A stretch of 64,000 nt of DNA, from NCBI RefSeq assembly GCF_003096815.1, contig NZ_QENY01000002.1, forward strand, positions 62,001-126,000, read 5' to 3'. The notes beneath the pieces were generated by a model. The model made no database searches, had not been told where the DNA came from, and was given only the letters and a program-made list of their open reading frames with translations. The stretch's first letter is position 1; every line of letters starts with the position of its first letter. This document shows, piece by piece, positions 47,962 to 57,398 of the stretch. Position numbers and translations under genes: made by a program. This DNA comes from Hallella colorans. GTDB taxonomy: Bacteria > Bacteroidota > Bacteroidia > Bacteroidales > Bacteroidaceae.

Positions 47962-48290
47962 TTGTGTGGCTTTCCGGCATTACTACCTTTACCCAAAAAC
48001 TTCATGCTTGCACTCAACGAAAAAGCAAACGGTGGGTTGTTTACCGCCGCTTCCTCGCTCGCTGAAATCATCACCGACATGTTCGCCTGTCACCAGTTCG
48101 AGTGACAGATGGAAGGAGCATGGCGTCAGCATACCTACCTCAACCGTCAATCGCTGGGTTCACAATGTCGCCGACACACTTTGTCCATTTTGCAAACTTT
48201 AAGCAATACAGATCTTGCAAAGTCCTTACTTTCAGGTTGACGAACCCAGCGTATAGGGTGCCGGCCGCAAGGGTTGTCGTAGGCGTGGCG
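47962..48290 (+). pseudogene. IS66-type transposase remnant (tnpC fragment)
   Basis: Fragments of an IS66-family transposase survive in two frames. In the first is LPKNFMLALNEKANGG followed by a helix (LFTAASSLAEIITDMF), ending at a TGA at 48103-48105. In the next frame is WKEHGVSIPTSTVNRWV, and after a TAA in the same frame ILQSPYFQVDEPSV, matching the IS66 IPxSTxxxWV and YxQxDETxV catalytic-Asp regions. A frameshift and at least two stops make it dead, and no intact ends or accessory tnpA/tnpB frames were seen. It lies just upstream of a broken GH51 gene and may mark how that locus was damaged. Confidence 0.72.
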
Positions 48291-48585
48291 AAGTCAGTTG
48301 CTTACCTCGCGAAGAGAGACGCGGCGGGCGAACTGACAGAATACCAAGCTCACAAGATCGCTCCATGTATTAAAAAACTTTGGCATGTTTGTCCGTGCCA
48401 TGCTATTTTTACCAATTATTTGATTAATTCTTTTGGCAATTCTTGGATTACTTGAGCGAAAAGTGTTATCTTTGCCATGGAGGATGGTTTGGTTTTGAGA
48501 AAACGCTAAGGCAATACTTTTTCTTTAATGAAAGCCACTTCCATCATTTTTTTAGAAAAACATTTAGGACACTATTGATCACAAC

Positions 48586-49408
48586 ATGAAGAAAAATAAC
48601 ATCTACTATACTTTCTTTGACCATGATAACGTTATCTATCAATGGGCAAGAAGTTTCGGCCACCATCCATGTAAACAAGGGTGGCGATAAAATAGACAAG
48701 GAGACACACAGCCAGTTTGCCGAACGTCTTGGCACGTGCATATCGAACGGATGGGCTCTCCTTGCACGACTCATATGGTGAAAAGCTGGGCTGAGAAAGG
48801 ACCTACAACCAAATTCGGCAACCAAGAATACTATTGGACTTTGGGGAAATGTCTACAAATAGAAGACGTTATCAAGAAACATAGCGACATTATGGATGCT
48901 AAAGACCCTCATAAACGCATCGGCCTGCTCGTAGACGAATGGGGAACATGGTGGGATGAGGAAGCGGGCACCATCCAAGGGCGCCTGTATCAGCAAAACA
49001 CTATGCGCGATGCAATGGTGGCTGCGCTCACACTCAACGTGTTTCATCGCCACGCCGACCGTGTGAAAATGGCTAATCTTCGTGCAAGGGGGCCATATGA
49101 ACAATGCTACCGACTGCAAGATTTCGGAGGTATCCATCTCCGCGGCCAAAAAAACAGATGGCTCTATATGCGTATCGCTAACGAATGTCAACTTGGACAA
49201 AGCCAAAACTGTTGAACTTGCGCTCGATGGTGCTTCATCGCAATCAGTGACTGGCGAAATATTGACCGCAAAAAATATGGACGACTACAACGACTTTAAC
49301 CATCCAGAGGTGGTGAGACGTACTGCCTTTAAGGACAGCAAGAAAAAAAAAAGGAAAATAAGACTGAAAGTTCCAGCCATGTCTGTCGTCGTATTCAATG
49401 TGAGTTAA
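48586..49408 (+). pseudogene. Broken GH51 alpha-L-arabinofuranosidase
   Basis: Remains of a secreted GH51 enzyme of about 650 residues. The ATG at 48586 begins a signal whose frame is lost by one extra A in an A-run. In the shifted frame, TILSLTMITLSINGQEVSA leads into ATIHVNKGGDKIDKETHSQF and AERLGTC, the usual GH51 N-terminus. A large internal deletion follows, removing the acid/base GNE region. The frame resumes at SWAEKGPTTKFGNQEYYWTL and keeps the nucleophile segment GLLVDEWGTWWDEE and HRHADRVKMAN. A second deletion plus frameshift precedes the C-terminal beta domain ending VPAMSVVVFNVS. Intact tkt follows after 41 bases. Confidence 0.85.
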
Positions 49409-49449
49409 ACGAACCTCAGAAAATAAATTATCCCATAAACCTTATAAAC

Positions 49450-51474
49450 ATGAATGACATTAAAGTGATGAACCATGCGGCTGACAATATCAGAATTTTG
49501 GCCGCGTCAATGGTAGAAAAAGCCAAATCAGGCCACCCGGGTGGGGCCATGGGTGGCGCCGACTTTATCAACGTGCTCTTTTCTGAGTACTTGGTGTACG
49601 ATCCCGAAAACCCCAAATGGACAGGACGCGACCGTTTCTTTCTTGATCCAGGACACATGAGCCCAATGCTCTACGCTGCGCTAACCCTTCGTGGCCTCTT
49701 CACCATAGATGATTTGAAGGAGTTTCGCCAATGGAAATCGATCACACCGGGGCATCCAGAGCTTGATGTCATGCACGGCATAGAGAACACCTCAGGCCCT
49801 TTGGGACAAGGCCATGCCTTGGCAGCAGGTGCCGCTGTGGCCGAAAAGTTTCTTGAGGCACGCCTCGGAAAAACCATGATGCAGCACAAGATATACGCTT
49901 ATATCAGTGACGGCGGCGTGCAAGAAGAGATTTCACAAGGAGTGGGTAGGATAGCAGGACATTTGGGTTTGAACAATCTTATCATGTTCTACGACTCGAA
50001 TGATATCCAGCTTTCTACTGAAACAAACGCCGTGATGAGTGAGAACACCAAAGCTAAATACGAGGCATGGAATTGGAATGTGATGGAGATAGATGGCAAC
50101 GATGTCTCTCAAATACGTCAAGCACTCGACGCAGCACAATCTGAAGAGAGCCGCCCCACCCTCATTATCGGCAAGACTGTAATGGGCAAAGGTGCCCTAA
50201 AGGCAGATGGCAGCAGCTACGAGGCATGTGTAAAGACGCATGGGGCGCCACTCGGCGGTGACGCTTACACCAACACCATCAACAATCTCGGTGGCGACCC
50301 AGCGCACCCATTCGTTGTCTTTGATGACGTAAAAGCTCTCTATGACAATCGCCGAAAAGAACTTTTGAAGATTGTTGCCAAACGCAAGACTGAGGAATCT
50401 GAGTGGCGAAAGGCCAATGCAGAGAAGGCTAAACAGATGGACGAGTGGTTCTCTGGCAAGGCCCCGAAGGTGGATTGGAGCAAGGTAGAGCAAAAATCAG
50501 GCACCGCCACTCGCGCCGCCAGTGCTGTGTGCCTTGGCGTCTTGGCCGAACAGGTGCCCAATATGATTTGCGCGTCGGCCGACCTTTCCAACTCTGACAA
50601 GACTGATGGCTTCTTGAAAAAGACCCAAAGCATGAAGAAAGGCGACTTCAGCGGCGCTTTCTTCCAAGCGGGTGTGAGCGAACTGACCATGGCTGACATG
50701 TGCATAGGCATGATGCTTCACGGTGGGGTCATCGCAGCTTGTGGCACGTTTTTCGTATTCTCCGACTACATGAAGCCTGCTGTCCGTTTAGCAGCTTTGA
50801 TGCAAACCCCCATCAAGTTTATTTGGACGCACGACGCCTTCCGCGTGGGTGAAGATGGACCCACCCATGAGCCAGTTGAGCAAGAGGCACAAATCAGACT
50901 TATGGAGAAACTTCAAAACCACTCGGGGCAAGATAGCGTGCGTGTTTTTCGTCCCGCTGATGCGGACGAAACCACCGTGTGCTGGAAACTCGCCATGCAG
51001 AATATGGATACGCCCACCGCGCTGATACTGTCTCGCCAAAACATAGAAAGTCTACCCGAGGGTACAGATTACGAACAGGCCGCCAAAGGCGCTTATATCG
51101 TTTCCGGATCTGATGCAAATCCTGACGTTATCCTTGTTGCAAGCGGTTCGGAGGTATCAACACTCGTATCTGGTTCTGACGCACTGCGAAAAGACGGATA
51201 CAAGGTTCGTGTCGTGAGCGCTCCCTCGGAAGGATTGTTCCGTACGCAGAGCCAAGAATACCAAGATAGCGTATTACCTTATGGGGTGAAAAAATTCGGG
51301 TTGACAGCTGGTTTGGCCGTAACGCTCCAAGGATTGGTAGGCATCGGTCCTAACAGTAAGATATTTGGCATGCCCAGCTTTGGTTTTTCCGCACCTTACA
51401 AAGTGCTCGACGAGAAGTTGGGTTATACTGGAGAAAACGTATATAACCAAGTGAAGGCTTTCATGCAACAATAA
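49450..51474 (+). CDS. tkt: Transketolase
   Basis: Thiamine-diphosphate enzyme of the pentose phosphate pathway. The 674 residues include MVEKAKSGHPGGAMGGADF, DRFFLDPGHMSPML, the ThDP motif with GDGG replaced by SDGGVQEE in AYISDGGVQEEISQG, and the pyrimidine domain FFVFSDYMKPAVRLAALM. Position after a GH51 remnant and before rpiB resembles arabinose-utilisation clusters of Bacteroides, so this copy may have served arabinose breakdown. The reading frame is intact although its upstream neighbour has decayed. Confidence 0.95.
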   Translation: MNDIKVMNHAADNIRILAASMVEKAKSGHPGGAMGGADFINVLFSEYLVYDPENPKWTGRDRFFLDPGHMSPMLYAALTLRGLFTIDDLKEFRQWKSITPGHPELDVMHGIENTSGPLGQGHALAAGAAVAEKFLEARLGKTMMQHKIYAYISDGGVQEEISQGVGRIAGHLGLNNLIMFYDSNDIQLSTETNAVMSENTKAKYEAWNWNVMEIDGNDVSQIRQALDAAQSEESRPTLIIGKTVMGKGALKADGSSYEACVKTHGAPLGGDAYTNTINNLGGDPAHPFVVFDDVKALYDNRRKELLKIVAKRKTEESEWRKANAEKAKQMDEWFSGKAPKVDWSKVEQKSGTATRAASAVCLGVLAEQVPNMICASADLSNSDKTDGFLKKTQSMKKGDFSGAFFQAGVSELTMADMCIGMMLHGGVIAACGTFFVFSDYMKPAVRLAALMQTPIKFIWTHDAFRVGEDGPTHEPVEQEAQIRLMEKLQNHSGQDSVRVFRPADADETTVCWKLAMQNMDTPTALILSRQNIESLPEGTDYEQAAKGAYIVSGSDANPDVILVASGSEVSTLVSGSDALRKDGYKVRVVSAPSEGLFRTQSQEYQDSVLPYGVKKFGLTAGLAVTLQGLVGIGPNSKIFGMPSFGFSAPYKVLDEKLGYTGENVYNQVKAFMQQ

Positions 51475-51492
51475 AATAGACTTATCAAGGAT

Positions 51493-51547
51493 AAATCCAA
51501 GACATGCTAAACGAACTTTTCTAAGTTTGCAAACATGTCTTGGATTT
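51493..51547 (+). terminator. Long hairpin between tkt and rpiB
   Basis: A perfect 14-base stem, AAATCCAAGACATG (51493-51506) with CATGTCTTGGATTT (51534-51547), encloses a 27-base loop containing a TAAGTTTG -7-like box (51522-51529). It starts 19 bases after the tkt stop and ends 34 bases before rpiB. No long T tract follows, so it may regulate read-through or mRNA stability rather than act as a simple terminator. Confidence 0.5.
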
Positions 51548-51580
51548 GTTACTAACACTTTAGCATTTATATTTATAACT

Positions 51581-52030
51581 ATGAAAATCAATAAAATAGG
51601 ATTGGCCAGTGATCACGCAGGTTATGCCTTGAAACAGTTTGTAAAAAAGTATTTGCAAGAGAAAGGCATCGCCTTCAAAGACTATGGCACTGATACCGAG
51701 GAGAGTTGCGACTATCCCGATTATGCACATGCCTTGGCAAAGGGCATTGAAAATGGTGACGTATACCCCGGCATTGCTATTTGTGGTTCGGGAGAAGGTA
51801 TCAGCATGACGCTCAACAAGCACCAAGGTATACGAGCAGCATTGGCTTGGATGCCAGAAATAGCTCGGCTTAGCCGCGCGCACAACGATGCCAACGTGTT
51901 GGTAATGCCAGGGCGTTTTATAGAGGAGGATACGGCTCGCTGCGTCATGGACGAATTTTTGACTACCGATTTTGAGGGTGGTCGTCACCAGCGTCGTATC
52001 GACAAGATACCATGTGCCAACGATAAATAA
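51581..52030 (+). CDS. rpiB: Ribose-5-phosphate isomerase B
   Basis: Interconverts ribose 5-phosphate and ribulose 5-phosphate. From the ATG at 51581 the protein has 149 residues, the normal RpiB length: KIGLASDHAGYALKQFV at the N-terminus, DYPDYAHALAKGIENG, and the active-site cysteine in AICGSGEGISMTLNKH. The open frame extends to 51527, but that part overlaps the hairpin and lacks family similarity. It may be co-transcribed with tkt. Confidence 0.95.
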   Translation: MKINKIGLASDHAGYALKQFVKKYLQEKGIAFKDYGTDTEESCDYPDYAHALAKGIENGDVYPGIAICGSGEGISMTLNKHQGIRAALAWMPEIARLSRAHNDANVLVMPGRFIEEDTARCVMDEFLTTDFEGGRHQRRIDKIPCANDK

Positions 52031-52171
52031 GCATCAGTAGCAAATAAAAAGAATATATAGGCCATATTTTTGTTCACTCCACATATTGTGACAAAAGTAT
52101 GGCTTGTGTTTTCTGAATCAAAAATACACACTCTATCAATGAGTCTCTAAAAACTGTTTATATATTTATTT

Positions 52172-52552
52172 ATGGATAATTCCAATCAGATTTTGTTGTT
52201 GTCGTTAGGCACCAACAAAGAGCAAGTTAAGCATATGAATGATGCACAAAAATATATTAATCAGGTTTTTACAAAAGTGCGTTATAGCAAATGTATATGG
52301 ACGGCGCCTATTGGTGGCGGCACTAATCTTTATCTCAATTGCCTGGCTGTCACCTCCACGGCTTTATCCTATGACAAAGTGGAAGAAATAACGAAAGATA
52401 TTGAGCGCCGCATGGGCCGGCTGCCCGAAGATAAGCGAGCGCATAGGGTGCCTATCGATATTGATATTTTACAACTTGGTCAAACCATTTACCATGATAA
52501 AGATTGGCAACGTCACTATGTTAAGCAACTATTGAGCGACATTGGGTTATAG
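52172..52552 (+). CDS. folK: Short HPPK-like (folK) protein
   Basis: Resembles 6-hydroxymethyl-7,8-dihydropterin pyrophosphokinase of folate synthesis. In 126 residues there is LLLSLGTNKEQ (equivalent of LGSNLGD), WTAPIGGGTNLYLNC, IERRMGRLPEDKRAHRVPID and the magnesium aspartates in PIDIDILQLG. Canonical HPPK is about 160 residues, and this version lacks part of the C-terminal region. Similar short forms are, as far as I recall, usual in Bacteroidota, so it need not be a pseudogene. A TATTTTTG box (52065-52072) lies upstream without a clear -33. Confidence 0.75.
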   Translation: MDNSNQILLLSLGTNKEQVKHMNDAQKYINQVFTKVRYSKCIWTAPIGGGTNLYLNCLAVTSTALSYDKVEEITKDIERRMGRLPEDKRAHRVPIDIDILQLGQTIYHDKDWQRHYVKQLLSDIGL

Positions 52553-52820
52553 TTTATAAAACAATGGATTACACATTTTATATTAATTCTTGTATAGCCC
52601 ACCTATATTTTAAATTCAAACACACTCCTCTTAAAGAATTTAATATTAGCCGCCTTTTGTTTGGTATAGCCTCTTTGCTATCTTTTTTCGAGAAATTTTA
52701 TGTTTGTACTCAACCAAACAAATATTTTCCGAATTTATCACATTCCTTTGAATATGTGTCAAAACATTCTTGCCTGTCTTCTCTAAACATGTGATGTTTT
52801 TATAAAAAAATGATTTTTCT
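52553..52820. other. AT-rich gap before susC
   Basis: The gap between the folK-like gene and susC is about 327 bases. A 76-codon open frame at 52564-52794 has no family similarity and no start context. The useful content is the susC promoter at its right end. Confidence 0.55.
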
Positions 52821-52852
52821 TTTGTTTCTTAGCCACTAAAACCTTATATTTG
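52821..52852 (+). promoter_or_regulatory. susC promoter (exact consensus)
   Basis: TTTG (52821-52824), 20-base spacer, TATATTTG (52845-52852): no mismatch to TTTG-N19-21-TAnnTTTG. It overlaps the first bases of the longer open frame, so translation must start at the later ATG, 52880. Confidence 0.72.
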
Positions 52853-52879
52853 CATGAGAACCATTCTTGTTTCCTGTCC

Positions 52880-55636
52880 ATGAAACAATCGTTAATATTT
52901 TCTACTCTATTATTTTTCGCTTTCCCCACATTTTGTGCGGCGCAGTTAGTCCGTACACAAGAAATGGGTGACACCATTGTTTCGCCATCCTTGGAGATTT
53001 CCACAGGGTCTGTCGACATCGTGACTCAAGACCGTATGAACAAGGGATTGGTAACCAATCCGCTTGGCGCATTGAGTGGCCAGGCGGCGGGAGTGAGCGT
53101 AGTATCAGGTGAAAACCGAATGGCACAGCTCAGTGCCGTACGCGTTCGTGGCACGACATCGCTCACTGGCGGCAATGACCCCTTAGTAATCATAGACGGT
53201 GTTTACTCTGATCTAACTACCCTTTCAACCGTTTTCCCAGCAGACATAGAGAGCTTTTCAATACTGAAAAACGCATCAGAGACAGCGCTTTATGGCTCTC
53301 GTGGAGCTTCCGGCGTCATTCGCGTAACTACCAAAAAAGGATCGGGCATGCAATTTCACATCTCATACGATGGCAACATTGGTATCGAACGCAAATATAA
53401 AACTGTCAACATGCTTGATGCTGCCGCCTATATTGCCACTGCTGCCCAGCTTGGATTAGATTATAATAACGGTGGCAAAAACACTGATTTTCAAGATGCT
53501 ATCACTCGTACAGGGTGGGTAACCAATCATAACGTGGCATTCAGCGGAGGCGGACTAAAATCTAATTACAGGGCCTCGCTGAGTGCCATGAGCCACAAGA
53601 CGGTGCTGCGCGAAAACGAATATCGCAACTACGCAGCCAAAATAGATCTCTCGCAAAAAGCTTTTGACGACTTACTCGACATTAATTTCGGTGTATTAGG
53701 AGCCTCGCAAAAAAACTGTTTACCTTTTGATGAGCAAAAGATTTTTTATAGTGCGGCTGCTCAAAACCCTACATTTCCTGCCGAACCCGTAAAGCCTGGG
53801 CACTGGTTGATAAACACGACGGCATCACAAATTTCGCCACCCATGGCTTTGCTGCAACAAAAAAACGATACGAAAAACTTAAGTTTTAATACGCATTTGG
53901 GTATCCATATCAATCTCCTTGGAGTGCCAAATGACAACTTGAATGCAAGTACTAATAACCAGCGCCCTTCGCTCTGTCTCTCATTATTTGGATCTTATAG
54001 CTATCTCTCTGTTGAGAATGCCGTTTTTTGCCCCACTTGGGTATGGGCACAAGGACAGGCTTTTCGTGGCGAACGTAAGACAGAAGACTGGCTGTCAAAT
54101 GCCAAACTGACTTTTGAAGACACATGGGGACCACACCAAATTAAAGCTTCTGTGCTCGCAGAGTACCAAAAAAGTTACCGTCGAGGGTTCTGGACGCGTG
54201 TTAAGGGCTTTACCACTAACAGCTTCGGCTATGACAATCTAAGTGCAGCATCAAACATTCCATACGGTGGAACAGGATCTGAAGTTTCTGAACCATCTTT
54301 AGCTTCGACCATGACAGCCTTGTCATACACGCTACTCGAACGATACACTCTCGAGGCAAGCATGCGCGCTGACGGCAGTTCCATGTTCGGAGACAACAAC
54401 AAATGGGGCTATTTCCCATCCGTATCAGCCATTTGGAACATTGCTCGCGAGCCTTTTTTCAAGCCTTTGAACAAGATTGTTAATATTTTGCGACTGCGCA
54501 CTGGATATGGACGTTCAGGCAATCTTGGAGCTATAGACGCCTACAACTCACTCAATCTCGTACGTCCACAAGGAGTAGTGTCAGTGGGTGGAACGCCAAC
54601 TGTCACCATGAGCATATTTAGAAATGCCAACCCAAACCTTAAGTGGGAGACACGCTCCACGCTCAATATAGGAGCGGACATAGGCTTGTGGAATAACAGA
54701 GTGGTTCTCACAGCCGAATATTACTATGCCAAAACCACTGACATGTTATACAATTATGACGTGCCTGTGCCACCATTTACATTCTCTAAGATGCTTGCCA
54801 ATCTCGGTAGCATGAGCAATCGCGGGTTTGAAGTAGGCATAGGTGTAACGCCAATAAGAAAAAAAGATATGGAATTGAATGTCAACGTAAATCTTGCCCA
54901 ACAACAGAATAAATTGTTGACACTCTCTGGAGAGTATAACGGCATGCACCTCTCTGCTGCTGATATCACCCCCATGGGCTCTCTCAATGGTGCAGGTTTT
55001 CACGGCGGCAACAACAATATAGTGTACCAAATCATTGGGCAGCCACTCGGTGTGTTCTACTTACCTCACTGCACAGGTCTTTCAAAAAACGAGGATGGTT
55101 CATGGAAATACACCATTGCTGATCTTGATCACAATGGTAAGGTGAACATTGAAGATGGCGGAGACAGATACATCGCTGGACAAGCTACACCAAAATGGAT
55201 CGTAGGATCAAACATTAGTATGAGATTTCATAACGTGGACATATCACTACAAGTTAACGGTGCTTTCGGCCACAAAATTTATAATGGCACCGCCCTTACC
55301 TATATGAACATGGCAAGTTTCCCTGACTATAATGTCATGAGCCAAGCACCAAGACACAATATCAAAGACCAAACGGCTACAGACTATTGGCTTGAAAGTG
55401 GTGACTACATCAATTTCGACTATCTGACAATCAGTTGGAACGTACCATTAAAAATACGTTACGCCACAGGGCTACGTCTATCACTGTCTGTCAACAACCT
55501 TGCGACTATCACATCATACAGCGGACTTACCCCCATGTTGAACAGTTATGTCGCCAATTCCTCTCTCGGCATTGACGACAAACGCACATTCCCAGTGTAT
55601 CGGTCGTACTGCCTTGGCATGAGTGTGCAGTTCTAA
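52880..55636 (+). CDS. SusC/RagA family TonB-dependent outer-membrane transporter without N-terminal extension domain
   Basis: Outer-membrane barrel that imports a glycan or peptide with its SusD partner, powered by TonB. The 918 residues start with a signal peptide (MKQSLIFSTLLFFAFPTFCAAQ). The plug follows directly, with LGALSGQAAGVSVVSGENRM, VRVRGTTSLTGGNDPLVIID and ASETALYGSRGASGVIRVTT, and then the barrel. The carboxypeptidase-like extension normally between signal and plug is absent. The susD gene follows. No glycoside hydrolase, sulfatase, sensor or anti-sigma gene is adjacent, so the substrate is unknown. Confidence 0.93.
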   Translation: MKQSLIFSTLLFFAFPTFCAAQLVRTQEMGDTIVSPSLEISTGSVDIVTQDRMNKGLVTNPLGALSGQAAGVSVVSGENRMAQLSAVRVRGTTSLTGGNDPLVIIDGVYSDLTTLSTVFPADIESFSILKNASETALYGSRGASGVIRVTTKKGSGMQFHISYDGNIGIERKYKTVNMLDAAAYIATAAQLGLDYNNGGKNTDFQDAITRTGWVTNHNVAFSGGGLKSNYRASLSAMSHKTVLRENEYRNYAAKIDLSQKAFDDLLDINFGVLGASQKNCLPFDEQKIFYSAAAQNPTFPAEPVKPGHWLINTTASQISPPMALLQQKNDTKNLSFNTHLGIHINLLGVPNDNLNASTNNQRPSLCLSLFGSYSYLSVENAVFCPTWVWAQGQAFRGERKTEDWLSNAKLTFEDTWGPHQIKASVLAEYQKSYRRGFWTRVKGFTTNSFGYDNLSAASNIPYGGTGSEVSEPSLASTMTALSYTLLERYTLEASMRADGSSMFGDNNKWGYFPSVSAIWNIAREPFFKPLNKIVNILRLRTGYGRSGNLGAIDAYNSLNLVRPQGVVSVGGTPTVTMSIFRNANPNLKWETRSTLNIGADIGLWNNRVVLTAEYYYAKTTDMLYNYDVPVPPFTFSKMLANLGSMSNRGFEVGIGVTPIRKKDMELNVNVNLAQQQNKLLTLSGEYNGMHLSAADITPMGSLNGAGFHGGNNNIVYQIIGQPLGVFYLPHCTGLSKNEDGSWKYTIADLDHNGKVNIEDGGDRYIAGQATPKWIVGSNISMRFHNVDISLQVNGAFGHKIYNGTALTYMNMASFPDYNVMSQAPRHNIKDQTATDYWLESGDYINFDYLTISWNVPLKIRYATGLRLSLSVNNLATITSYSGLTPMLNSYVANSSLGIDDKRTFPVYRSYCLGMSVQF

Positions 55637-55755
55637 CCACCAAAAAAAACACCGACATCCTCTTTTTTAAAATCATAGTAGCTATCGATTAATTGTCAAG
55701 ACCATTAGCTTTAAAACCTATTCATCCATATTTAATTTCTGCCTTCATAACAAAA

Positions 55756-57378
55756 ATGATACACAATATAAAAAAAACAGGAGCCCTCATGCTTTTCTCC
55801 TCATTGGTCTTCTCCGCTTGCCTAAGCGATTACCCCAAAAGCTTGCTGCCAGAAGACAAGGCCTACGACAACGCTACAAACCTATATATCAATACCGTGG
55901 CCAACTTATACCATAACATTGGTGGCAACAAAGACTCGGAAGGCTTGCAAGGAACCTATCGGGGCATATACGATTACAACATCTTTTGCACCGACGAAGC
56001 TATAATTCCAACACGTGGCGGAGACTGGTACGATGGTGGATTCTGGCAAAATCTATACCTGCACACATGGACTTCAACCGACATTGCGCTTTATGACACA
56101 TGGTGTTATCTATATAAAGCTGTGATGATGTGCAACCACTCGTTAGCACAAATAGATGCTCACAAAAATATCATTACACCTGATCAGTACAACAAATACA
56201 GGGCTGAAGTCAAAGCATTGAGATGCCTTTTCTACGGTGAGTTGCTCGATCTTTTTGGCCGTGTGCCATTAGTGGAGAGCGACGAAGTCTCACTTGACAA
56301 AGCCAAGCAGGTGGAGCGTGGTGAACTTTTCCGTTTCATCGTCAACGAATTACAATCGTCTTTACCATTCTTGGCTGACCAACGCAGTAACTTTGAGGGC
56401 GAATATTACGGACGTATCACGCGTCATGTAGCTGAATTTATGTTAGCTCGGCTCATGCTCAATGCTGAAGTTTACAACGATGACAACTGGATAGACGGCG
56501 TGCGTACACTTGGTTCGCAAATTCTTTTCAATGTCGACGGACAAAACATGAATGCTTGGGAAGCCTGTATTCACTATTGCGACCGCATAGAGGCTGCTGG
56601 GTACACATTGGAAAAAGACTATAATGACAATTTCAGGGTACATAATGAGAAGTCTCATGAAAACATATTTACCATTCCAATGGATAAGATGAAATACCAA
56701 AATGAGTTTTGGAATTTGTTTCGTTCACGTCATTACAAGCATGGTGAATGTCTCGGCATGGCAGCTGAAAATGGTTCTTCGGCCACACTGTCCACTGTTC
56801 GTGCTTTCGCCTATGGCACTGACAGTGTAGACACTCGTTTTGCTTTCAACTTCTATTCAGACACCGTACATATCGATGGCAAGGCTGTAAGGCAAGACAA
56901 TGGAAAAGCATTGGTGTACCATCCCTTGGTCATGGCCATAGACCTCACGGGGTCTCCGTACGAGAAAACAGCCGGTGCGCGCATGGCAAAATACGAGATT
57001 GATCGCACCGCCCACGCCGATGGAAAGTTACAAGACAATGATATTGTGCTCTTTCGTTTTGCCGATGTGTTGCTCATGAGAGCCGAAGCAAAAGTGCGAA
57101 ACGGTAAAAATGGGCAGCATGAGATGGATGCTGTTCGTACAAGGGCTGGCATGCCACCGCGTCCGGCTACACTCAATAATATCTTAGCAGAGCGTCTTCT
57201 CGAACTGATGTGGGAGGGAACACGACGCCGTGACCTCATAAGATTTGGGCTTTTCGGCAATGCTTATGATATCAGGCCACGTCTTGAAAACGAACAAAAG
57301 GGGTACACCACAGTATATCCCATACCTGCCACCGCTCTTAAATTAAACAGAAAGCTTCGACAAAACTACGGTTACTAA
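55756..57378 (+). CDS. SusD/RagB family nutrient-binding lipoprotein
   Basis: Surface lipoprotein that caps the SusC barrel and binds the ligand. From ATG 55756 the protein has 540 residues with a lipobox LVFSAC (Cys21). The frame opening at 55693 would place 21 extra residues before the signal peptide and is rejected. TPR-like helices carry the SusD fold (YKAVMMCNHSLAQIDAH, ALRCLFYGELLDLFGRVPLV). The C-terminus shows LLELMWEGTRRRDLIRFG and ends YPIPATALKLNRKLRQNYGY, typical of the family. A clear terminator follows. Confidence 0.94.
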   Translation: MIHNIKKTGALMLFSSLVFSACLSDYPKSLLPEDKAYDNATNLYINTVANLYHNIGGNKDSEGLQGTYRGIYDYNIFCTDEAIIPTRGGDWYDGGFWQNLYLHTWTSTDIALYDTWCYLYKAVMMCNHSLAQIDAHKNIITPDQYNKYRAEVKALRCLFYGELLDLFGRVPLVESDEVSLDKAKQVERGELFRFIVNELQSSLPFLADQRSNFEGEYYGRITRHVAEFMLARLMLNAEVYNDDNWIDGVRTLGSQILFNVDGQNMNAWEACIHYCDRIEAAGYTLEKDYNDNFRVHNEKSHENIFTIPMDKMKYQNEFWNLFRSRHYKHGECLGMAAENGSSATLSTVRAFAYGTDSVDTRFAFNFYSDTVHIDGKAVRQDNGKALVYHPLVMAIDLTGSPYEKTAGARMAKYEIDRTAHADGKLQDNDIVLFRFADVLLMRAEAKVRNGKNGQHEMDAVRTRAGMPPRPATLNNILAERLLELMWEGTRRRDLIRFGLFGNAYDIRPRLENEQKGYTTVYPIPATALKLNRKLRQNYGY

Positions 57379-57398
57379 AACCGAAAAGTAGCAAAATG

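Noticed and set aside
48082..48094. GTTCGAGT resembling a tRNA T-loop
   Set aside because: It lies in the IS66 remnant and no cloverleaf or acceptor stem can be formed around it.
52564..52794. Open frame of 76 codons between the folK-like gene and susC
   Set aside because: Aromatic-rich random-looking translation with no family match, in a very AT-rich gap.
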